Assembly: GCA_964621265.1 (NCBI GenBank)
Contig: CAZULQ010000051.1
Span: 1 to 11,345, forward strand
Source of the DNA: Porcipelethomonas sp964621265
GTDB lineage: Bacteria > Bacillota > Clostridia > Oscillospirales > Ruminococcaceae
Length of the DNA stretch: 11,345 bases
Reading direction: 5' to 3'
Of this stretch, positions 1-6,135 are shown piece after piece. The notes under the pieces were generated by a model. That model saw nothing but the letters and a program-made list of their open reading frames with translations. It did no database searches and was not told the DNA's origin. Position numbers and translations under genes: made by a program. The first letter of the stretch is position 1. Each line of letters opens with the position of its first letter.

Positions 1-2126
1 CAGTTATTGAACCGAATGAATATGGCTGGTACTTCGCTGACGGATTTGAGGGTGACACATGCTCATGGCAGGAAAGAGGCGCAGCATCAATCATGACAAG
101 CGGCAGAACAGCCTATGTCGGTGACGAAGCGCTCCTCGTTCAGAACAGAGAAGAAGCATGGAACGGCGCAGCCAAGACTCTCAATCGTGCATTCGTTCCA
201 GGCGAAGAATACAGCTTCAGCGCAAATGTTATGTATTTTGACGGCGGAGCAACTGATACATTCTTTATGAAGCTTCAGTATGTTGACGCGGCCGGTGAAA
301 CACAGTACAAGACAATTGCAGAAGCAACTGCAATCAAGGGTGAATGGGTTCAGCTGAAAAACACTAACTATATGATTCCGGCTGACGCAACTGATATGCA
401 GCTTTATATTGAAACAGCTGAAACTACAAACAATTTCTATATTGACGAAGTAATCGGCGCTGTCGGAGGAGTTACAATCCTCGGCGCAGGAGGCGGTGAA
501 GTTCTGGAAAAGGGTGATTTAAACTCTGACGGCGTAATTAATTCACTTGATGTTGTCGTTGCGAGAAGAGGTCTCATTACAGAATTTACATCATCAGCTG
601 TAAAGCTTGCTGCTGATGTTGATGAAAGCGGCACAACAGATGTTGCTGACCTTGTACAGCTTCAGAGCTTTGTTATGGGAAAAATCAACGCTTTTACAAT
701 AGCTGAAAAGCCTGTGAATCAGGTTGATACAGCGGCAATGAAAACACTTTTTGCAAGTGTTACACCAGCTGCAAGCTATAAAGCAGAAGGTGAGGGTAAC
801 CCTCTTTTTACGCAGCGCTTCGGCGCTGACCCGGGAGTAATGGAATATAACGGAAGAGTATATGTCTACATGACAAACGACGTTATTGAATATGACTCAA
901 ATGGAAATGTTGTTGAAAACACATATGGTTTAGTAAATAAAATAAACTGCATCTCATCTGATGATATGGTCAACTGGACTGACCATGGTGCAATCGCAGT
1001 TGCAGGTGCAAACGGTGCGGCTAAATGGGCAAACAATTCATGGGCACCATGTGCTGCACACAAAACTATCAACGGTAAGGAGAAATTCTTCCTTTACTTT
1101 TGCAACGGGGGTAACGGCGTGAGTGTGCTCACAGCCGACAGCCCTACAGGACCGTGGACTGATCCCCTTGGACACGGTTTAATAACCCGTTCCACTCCTA
1201 ACTGTGCCAATGTAACTTGGCTCTTTGACCCTGCTGTTTTTGTGGACGATGATGGAACAGGTTACCTCTATTTTGGCGGCGGTGTTCCGACAGGACAGGA
1301 CGCCAACCCTGGAACAGCAAGAGTAGTAAAGCTTGGAAACGATATGATAAGCCTCGCAGGAGATCCGGTTACAATTAATCCCCCCTATTTGTTCGAGGAC
1401 TCAGGTATCAACAAAATCGGTAACAAGTATTACTACACTTATTGTTCCAACTGGAATACCAAGGGAAATTCCTATGGTATGACAAGCGGTGCCATTGAAT
1501 ACATGGTAAGCGACAGCCCTATGGGACCTTTCACATACGGCGGAGAGCTTTTCAAGAATCAGGGCGTATTCTTTGGCCACTACGGAAATAACCACCACTC
1601 AATTATTGAGTTCAATAACCAGTTATATCTTTTCTATCACTCACGTCCTGTTGAGGCCGCTATGGGTATCACAGGCAACTACAGAAGCCCTCAGGTTGAC
1701 AAAATCAGCATGAGCGGTGAAAAGTTTAACAGTGTAACAGGTACTATGGCTGGTATATCACAGCTTAAGACACTCAGTCCTTACGACAAGGTTCAGGCAG
1801 AAACAATTTCCATGCAGGCTGGTATTAATGTATCAGGTCTTGGAGATACAGTTGTAACTGAAATTGACAAGGGCGACTGGTTAAAGGTGTCAGGTGTTAA
1901 GTTTTCACAGGGCTGTGAAACACTCACAGTAAGAGCATCTTCCAAAAATGGTGCAGCTATAAAAGTCTGCACAGGCGGTCCTAAGGGTAATGCTATAGGT
2001 TATGTAGAAGTACCTGCAGGCGGAATGTCTGAAATAACAGTCCCTGTTGAAAGTCTCAGCGGAACACAGGATATTTGCTTTGTGTTCAGCGGACAGCTTG
2101 AATTTGACTGGTGGACATTCAAATAA
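1..2126 (+). CDS. Partial modular cellulosomal hemicellulase: CBM22 - dockerin I - GH43 - CBM6 (5' end cut by window)
   Basis: The open frame enters from the left edge (first whole codon at 3), so the ATG at 93 is internal; residue numbers here count from that Met. Positions 3 to about 465 encode a CBM22-like xylan-binding module, recognisable from FADGFEG, RGAAS, EEAWNGAAK and FYIDEVIGA. A dockerin type I follows at about 140-200, with two calcium loops: D142/N144/D146/N150/D153 and D175/D177/S179/D183/D186. Residues about 222-562 form a GH43 five-bladed propeller with the three expected acidic residues: D246 in GADPGVM (base), D379 in FDPAVF (pKa modulator) and E435 in LFEDSGI (acid). Residues 564-677 are a CBM6, from KVQAET to FDWWTFK. 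GH43 with xylan-binding CBMs usually acts as arabinofuranosidase or xylosidase on arabinoxylan; the exact specificity is inferred. The missing N-terminus must hold a signal peptide and may hold a second catalytic domain. The dockerin should anchor the enzyme to a scaffoldin cohesin outside the cell. Confidence 0.93.
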   Translation, partial: VIEPNEYGWYFADGFEGDTCSWQERGAASIMTSGRTAYVGDEALLVQNREEAWNGAAKTLNRAFVPGEEYSFSANVMYFDGGATDTFFMKLQYVDAAGETQYKTIAEATAIKGEWVQLKNTNYMIPADATDMQLYIETAETTNNFYIDEVIGAVGGVTILGAGGGEVLEKGDLNSDGVINSLDVVVARRGLITEFTSSAVKLAADVDESGTTDVADLVQLQSFVMGKINAFTIAEKPVNQVDTAAMKTLFASVTPAASYKAEGEGNPLFTQRFGADPGVMEYNGRVYVYMTNDVIEYDSNGNVVENTYGLVNKINCISSDDMVNWTDHGAIAVAGANGAAKWANNSWAPCAAHKTINGKEKFFLYFCNGGNGVSVLTADSPTGPWTDPLGHGLITRSTPNCANVTWLFDPAVFVDDDGTGYLYFGGGVPTGQDANPGTARVVKLGNDMISLAGDPVTINPPYLFEDSGINKIGNKYYYTYCSNWNTKGNSYGMTSGAIEYMVSDSPMGPFTYGGELFKNQGVFFGHYGNNHHSIIEFNNQLYLFYHSRPVEAAMGITGNYRSPQVDKISMSGEKFNSVTGTMAGISQLKTLSPYDKVQAETISMQAGINVSGLGDTVVTEIDKGDWLKVSGVKFSQGCETLTVRASSKNGAAIKVCTGGPKGNAIGYVEVPAGGMSEITVPVESLSGTQDICFVFSGQLEFDWWTFK

Positions 2127-2170
2127 TTATTGCTTTTTCATTAATTTCTCTTAATATATCTTACCCGAAT

Positions 2171-2200
2171 CCGTCACCTTTTCAGGTGGCGGTTTCACTT
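2171..2200 (+). terminator. Rho-independent terminator of the GH43 gene
   Basis: A nine-pair stem (CCGTCACCT at 2171-2179 with AGGTGGCGG at 2184-2192, one G-U pair) closes a TTTC loop. A T-rich stretch interrupted by AC follows. It lies 45 bases after the TAA stop at 2124-2126 and separates the hemicellulase from the next transcription unit. Confidence 0.8.
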
Positions 2201-2239
2201 TTGTATGTCAGATTTATTTTGAAAATATGACTTTTTGCA

Positions 2240-2268
2240 TTGTATTTTTGATGTATATATGTTATAAT
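2240..2268 (+). promoter_or_regulatory. Predicted sigma-A promoter for the lipoprotein pair
   Basis: A perfect -10 TATAAT at 2263-2268 is preceded by an extended -10 TG (2260-2261). A weak -35 TTGTAT lies at 2240-2245, with a 17-base spacer. Transcription would begin near 2275, leaving a short leader before the AGAGGGAG ribosome binding site (2288-2295) of the gene starting at 2300. The region is AT-rich, and no operator or riboswitch is evident. Confidence 0.7.
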
Positions 2269-2299
2269 TTAAAAAAAAGTAAGGGACAGAGGGAGAAAT

Positions 2300-4348
2300 A
2301 TGAAAAAAAGAATATACGCAATTTTTGCCGCATTTCTTATGCTTTGCGGCTGTACGCCCAAAGAATCTGCAGACAGTTCTTTACAAAGCATTACGGAAAG
2401 TGTGACCGAGCATGTAATCACGGAGCAGTCAGTAACAAAGCAGACTGAGGCTGTAACAGTTAACGCAGAGGATAAAGCTTCGGGTGACGATTTATCTGAT
2501 TATGCCGAGGAAATATGTGATGGCTTTTACATGCTGGATAATATAGATGGCTATGACATGCTTAAGCTTGATGAGAATACGCTTGTAATACCGCAATCGA
2601 AATTTGATGAAAATGCAAAAGGATATTATGAGGGCAGCATCATTAACATTGTCAATGCAAAAACGGGTGAGGTTTTAAATACATATTCAGGTGACCGTGC
2701 ACAAGTAGTAATTCTGAACGACTATATTACTGCGTTTTGTGATACTAAATCAGTAATCAGAGTTTTTGACAGGAACATGAACGTTGTTTCTGAGTGTGAG
2801 CTACGTGGAATCAGTCAGAGCAATGTTGTGAATACAGATGAAGACACAGCGATTGTATACAGCTTTGACGGAAATAAATTCTTATGGGTTACAGTTGATG
2901 ACAATGGCGAAATTACACTTGAAGAAAAGAATTATCCTCTGGAAGAACCTATGGAGTATTCATCAATTATCGGTGCACTTTCGGATGATGTGTTTTTTTT
3001 AGATGTGGTAAATTCAGAAACGTGGAAGAGTCATGCGTTCTACTGGGATGTCAGCACAAATGAACTTACTCTTATGGACGAGTTGCTGTATTTCAATCTG
3101 ATTGGAGATAATATTCTTGATATTAACAGTGATACGCATGAAGTTAGTGTATACAGCATTGACACTCCGAATATTAAGAAAACATTTGAATATCCTAATG
3201 GCTATTATTCACTGGCTTCATTAGAGGGGGCTGATAATGTATACTTCTCAGACTCGGATGAAAACAAATTAAGTATCAGGCGTTATTCCCTTGAAACAGG
3301 CTGCTGTACAGCGAGTATTGATATTCCGTGTGGAGAATACAGTGGCGTTTATTCTGTTGCCGAAGTCGGAAAAAATGTATTTTTCATGGGGAATTTTAAT
3401 GATAACAGAGGTGTTTTTATCTGGCAGCCGACAGACACCGGTGAAAAGTCAGAACAACTGTTTCCACTTCTTATAAATAAGAATAAAAGTCAGATAGATG
3501 AGCTCAGACAGAAAATTCTCAATGATTACGGAATTGAGGTTTATTCGGGTGAAGAAGGTGTGAAGTATTTTAATGACTATGCAGTCGTAACTGAAACTGA
3601 TGAAAATAAGATTCTTAGCACTATGAAGACTATTGACAGCTTCTGTGGAAAGTTCCCTAAGGGATTTTTTGACGAAATGAAGAGTGCTTACAGCGATGAG
3701 GGGACAATTTCAATTTATCTTACAGGTACTATTCTACCTAACGATTATAACAGCAATTCCATTGATAATGCTGCGGCGTTTACTTATATGCCGGAATATG
3801 ATGAAAGAGTTATGGTTGTTGATATAAATCAATACTCGATTGAAGAGAATCTTGCTCATGAATTTATGCATGCAATTGAAGATGTGATACTCACCAAGTC
3901 CTTCTCTGATGAAGGTAATATAGAAAATTTTGAACGCTGGAATTCGCTTAATCCTGAAGGTTTTGATTATTTGTATACATATACTGATGAGGATGGAACG
4001 ACAATCGGTTCTACTTATACTGAAAGTGATTATGTAGGGACATACTATTATGAGGGCGGAGATATTCCGGTTGACAATATTTATTTTGCAGAAGAATATT
4101 CAACAACATACCGTACTGAAGATATTGCTACAATTTTTGATGAAATATTTATGTCATCAGAGGAACCGCTTCCTGACTATTTCCAGAGTGAAAACATTCA
4201 GCTTAAGGCGGCGTATATCTGTGCCTGCATAAGAGATGCATTTGAATGCATGGAGGGTAAGAGTGTATGTTGGGAAAAAGACATTAATCCTGAATACACA
4301 CTGGATTATTTCAGAGAAAACCATGATAAAGATATGGCTTTTGGCTGA
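2300..4348 (+). CDS. Large lipoprotein with propeller-like region and C-terminal HExxH zinc-metallopeptidase-like domain
   Basis: A 682-residue protein whose ATG lies 4 bases after AGAGGGAG. The N-terminus MKKRIYAIFAAFLMLCGC is a lipoprotein signal with lipobox LCGC, so C18 would be lipidated and the chain held on the outer face of the membrane. A Ser/Thr/Glu-rich stalk runs to about residue 55. Residues about 55-385 contain recurring short beta-strand and turn blocks (for example VNAKTGEVLNTYSG, IRVFDRNMNVV), which suggests a beta-propeller; this is inference. Residues about 395-682 look like a gluzincin-type metallopeptidase: the HEFMH motif gives H520/E521/H524, and TEDIATIFDEIF (from T606) has E607 as the likely third zinc ligand. 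I do not recognise a named family. Substrate is unknown; a membrane-tethered protease or peptidoglycan-associated factor are possibilities. It is followed after 33 bases by a second lipoprotein gene in the same predicted operon. Confidence 0.85.
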   Translation: MKKRIYAIFAAFLMLCGCTPKESADSSLQSITESVTEHVITEQSVTKQTEAVTVNAEDKASGDDLSDYAEEICDGFYMLDNIDGYDMLKLDENTLVIPQSKFDENAKGYYEGSIINIVNAKTGEVLNTYSGDRAQVVILNDYITAFCDTKSVIRVFDRNMNVVSECELRGISQSNVVNTDEDTAIVYSFDGNKFLWVTVDDNGEITLEEKNYPLEEPMEYSSIIGALSDDVFFLDVVNSETWKSHAFYWDVSTNELTLMDELLYFNLIGDNILDINSDTHEVSVYSIDTPNIKKTFEYPNGYYSLASLEGADNVYFSDSDENKLSIRRYSLETGCCTASIDIPCGEYSGVYSVAEVGKNVFFMGNFNDNRGVFIWQPTDTGEKSEQLFPLLINKNKSQIDELRQKILNDYGIEVYSGEEGVKYFNDYAVVTETDENKILSTMKTIDSFCGKFPKGFFDEMKSAYSDEGTISIYLTGTILPNDYNSNSIDNAAAFTYMPEYDERVMVVDINQYSIEENLAHEFMHAIEDVILTKSFSDEGNIENFERWNSLNPEGFDYLYTYTDEDGTTIGSTYTESDYVGTYYYEGGDIPVDNIYFAEEYSTTYRTEDIATIFDEIFMSSEEPLPDYFQSENIQLKAAYICACIRDAFECMEGKSVCWEKDINPEYTLDYFRENHDKDMAFG

Positions 4349-4381
4349 TGCACATACTGAAGGTTTATTAAGGTGGAATCT

Positions 4382-4798
4382 ATGATTAAAAGGCTGATTT
4401 TATATCTGTTTATTACAGCGGGCTGTATGCTTTGTGGTTGTGGAAGTGAAGAAAATGATTCACAGAGCAGCCTTACTGAAACATATGAAGATGTAAATGA
4501 ACAGGAAGCAATACAGAGAATAGAAATTGCGCAGGAATCTATGGATTATGAGCCTGAAACACAGCAGGAGACGTTAGTTCGTTTTACTTCAATTGCACCG
4601 TTATTTTCTGATGACAAAACTGATGAAACAGAAGTATTTGAAGATGTAAGTGAAATATCAGAGCATGAAGAAACTGAGGACGTTACTCCTGAAACTGAAC
4701 ATCAGCCTGATATTACCGAAGCTGTGACAGAAATACAGGAACAGACCGTGGCTGAGGAGACAGAAGAAAGAAATCCGCATATCAGACCTGTCGGCTGA
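4382..4798 (+). CDS. Small lipoprotein, mature chain acidic and low-complexity, no recognised domain
   Basis: A 138-residue protein. The start is taken as ATG 4382, because AAGGTGG at 4370-4376 sits five bases before it; an in-frame GTG at 4373 falls inside that site and is rejected. The signal MIKRLILYLFITAGCMLCGC carries lipobox LCGC, with C20 as the predicted lipidated residue, and the same MLCGC block occurs in the upstream gene. After C20 the chain is dominated by Glu, Thr, Asp and Gln with a few short hydrophobic stretches, ending in NPHIRPVG. This looks disordered rather than folded. It shares the promoter of the metallopeptidase-like lipoprotein, and the terminator follows directly. 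It may be a spacer-like surface protein or a partner of its neighbour, or the remnant stalk of a larger lipoprotein that lost its domain. No function can be assigned. Confidence 0.75.
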   Translation: MIKRLILYLFITAGCMLCGCGSEENDSQSSLTETYEDVNEQEAIQRIEIAQESMDYEPETQQETLVRFTSIAPLFSDDKTDETEVFEDVSEISEHEETEDVTPETEHQPDITEAVTEIQEQTVAEETEERNPHIRPVG

Positions 4799-4822
4799 TA
4801 TGACGCGGTATAGTGAAAGATA

Positions 4823-4855
4823 AAAAAGGCGTATGCATCTAGCATACGCCTTTTT
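4823..4855. terminator. Bidirectional rho-independent terminator between convergent genes
   Basis: A perfect stem of GGCGTATGC (4828-4836) with GCATACGCC (4842-4850) closes an ATCTA loop. It is flanked by an A-run on the left (4822-4827) and T5 on the right (4851-4855). It therefore works in both directions: for the lipoprotein operon ending at 4798 (+) and for the rRNA methyltransferase ending at 4869 (-). Confidence 0.93.
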
Positions 4856-4868
4856 ATATGATATAGGT

Positions 4869-6041
4869 TTATTTTGATTTTAGTTTGGACAATAATACAA
4901 CCGTCTCGATGTGCTTTGTATACGGAAACATATCAACAGGCTGGATTTTCATTGTTTTATATCCGTTTTCTGTAAGGTACTGCAAATCTCTTGCAAGCGT
5001 ATTCGGATTGCATGATACATAAACAACACGCATTGGCGAAAGCTTTACAAGGCTTTGCAGAAAGGCCTTGCTGCATCCTGCACGAGGCGGGTCTGTCACA
5101 ACAACATCTGCATTTTGGTTGTTTTGGGCAAGCTCTGTCATAAATTCGCCTGCATCACGGCAGATAAATTCAATATTTTCTGTATTGTTTATTCTGGCAT
5201 TTGCTTTTGCGTCCGTGACAGCGTCAGCATTAAGCTCAGCCCCGATAACGTGCCTTGCCTTGTCAGCCATAATAATTCCGATTGTTCCCGTACCGCAGTA
5301 GCAGTCAAGAAGTGTTTCTTTTCCCGTAAGAGCGGCATATTCAGCCGCCTTATTGTAGAGTACTTCTGTCTGGACAGGATTTACCTGATAAAATGACTGC
5401 GGACTGATTCTGAAGGTTTTTCCGCAAAGCTGTTCTTCGATATAACCGTTTCCAAAGAGTATTTCTTCATTTTCACCGAGAAACAGACCGTCCTTCTGAT
5501 TATTGATACTACGGACGATTGTCGTGATTTCGGGATGACGCTGTAACAAAGCATTGATAAAGGAACGCTGTGATTTGAATTCGCCGTCCGTTGTTACGAG
5601 TACAACCATGACCTGTCCGCTTAAAAAGCCATGTTTTACGAGAATGTGGCGCAGAAAGCCTCTTCCTGTTTCGGAATTATATGCCCTGTATTTAAAGCTT
5701 TGTCCGAGTTTTGTGACTGTTGCAATAATTCTGTCAGCTGTTTCATCTTCTATAAGACAGCCGTCAACCGCTGTAATGGTTTTATCCGATGACTGATAGA
5801 TACCGGACATCAGCGTCTTGCCCTTCTGAAAAAACATTGCCTGAACTTTATTTCTGTAATGAAAAGGATATTCCATAGGAATTATCTTTTCAACATATCC
5901 ATATTTTTTCAGAAGTGAAATTACCAGCTTCTGCTTGAATTCAAGCTGTTTTTCATATGTCATGTTCTGAAGCTGACACCCGCCGCATTTGCGGGAATAG
6001 GGACATATTCTTTTTTGTGATTTTAAGCTATCATGTGTCAT
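4869..6041 (-). CDS. rlmD: 23S rRNA uracil-C5 methyltransferase, RlmD/RumA family (TRAM-less)
   Basis: A 390-residue SAM-dependent methyltransferase of the TrmA/RumA family, which methylates C5 of a uridine in 23S rRNA. Numbering is from ATG 6041. Iron-sulfur cysteines are C13, C19 and C22 (in KCGGCQLQ) and C95 (in DGCLIE), spaced as in E. coli RumA. The SAM-binding block LLDCYCGTGTIGI lies near residue 250, then DPPRAGC, then the nucleophile C344 in SCNPNTLARDL; the family base glutamate is in KHIETVVLL near the C-terminus. The N-terminal TRAM domain of E. coli RumA is absent, since the chain begins only 12 residues before the first cluster cysteine. The in-frame ATG at 6071 abuts the -10 box and would precede the transcript start; ATG 6041 has AAAGGA eight bases upstream. 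RlmD versus RlmC/RlmCD or TrmA site specificity cannot be settled from sequence. Confidence 0.92.
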   Translation of the reverse strand: MTHDSLKSQKRICPYSRKCGGCQLQNMTYEKQLEFKQKLVISLLKKYGYVEKIIPMEYPFHYRNKVQAMFFQKGKTLMSGIYQSSDKTITAVDGCLIEDETADRIIATVTKLGQSFKYRAYNSETGRGFLRHILVKHGFLSGQVMVVLVTTDGEFKSQRSFINALLQRHPEITTIVRSINNQKDGLFLGENEEILFGNGYIEEQLCGKTFRISPQSFYQVNPVQTEVLYNKAAEYAALTGKETLLDCYCGTGTIGIIMADKARHVIGAELNADAVTDAKANARINNTENIEFICRDAGEFMTELAQNNQNADVVVTDPPRAGCSKAFLQSLVKLSPMRVVYVSCNPNTLARDLQYLTENGYKTMKIQPVDMFPYTKHIETVVLLSKLKSK

Positions 6042-6049
6042 GTTATCGT

Positions 6050-6055
6050 TCCTTT
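6050..6055 (-). promoter_or_regulatory. Ribosome binding site deciding the rlmD start
   Basis: On the minus strand AAAGGA ends eight bases before ATG 6041. The longer in-frame ATG at 6071 has no such site and lies upstream of the expected transcript start. Confidence 0.75.
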
Positions 6056-6071
6056 GAGTTTTATTATTCAT

Positions 6072-6100
6072 ATTATATACTATTATCAGATTAAATGCAA
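6072..6100 (-). promoter_or_regulatory. Predicted sigma-A promoter of rlmD
   Basis: On the minus strand TTGCAT (6100-6095) and a perfect TATAAT (6077-6072) are separated by 17 bases. The -10 box directly touches the ATG at 6071, so transcription should start around 6065 with a leader of about 24 bases before ATG 6041. The -35 box lies immediately past the T-tract of the preceding gene's terminator. Confidence 0.78.
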
Positions 6101-6131
6101 TAAAAACGGAGAAGCTTTTTGCTTCTCCGTT
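6101..6131 (-). terminator. Rho-independent terminator of the repeat/transglutaminase gene
   Basis: An eleven-pair perfect stem (6105-6115 with 6121-6131, core ACGGAGAAGC) closes a five-base loop. On the minus strand it is followed by a T-run. It begins five bases after the TGA stop at 6136-6138. Confidence 0.93.
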
Positions 6132-6135
6132 AAAA

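Noticed and set aside
93..95. ATG as the start of the GH43 protein
   Set aside because: The frame stays open to the window edge and encodes the first strands of the CBM22, so this Met is internal.
2235..2240. TTGCAT as the -35 of the lipoprotein promoter
   Set aside because: It would leave a 22-base spacer to TATAAT; TTGTAT at 2240 gives 17.
2227..2448. Short plus-strand frame starting before the large lipoprotein
   Set aside because: It overlaps the promoter and the lipoprotein start in another frame, has no ribosome site, and its protein is not sensible.
5055..5396. Plus-strand frames opposite rlmD
   Set aside because: The minus strand encodes clear RlmD motifs here; the opposite frames show no family features or ribosome sites.
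6046..6071. ATG 6071 as the rlmD start
   Set aside because: It touches the -10 box, so it would lie upstream of the transcript start, and has no ribosome site.
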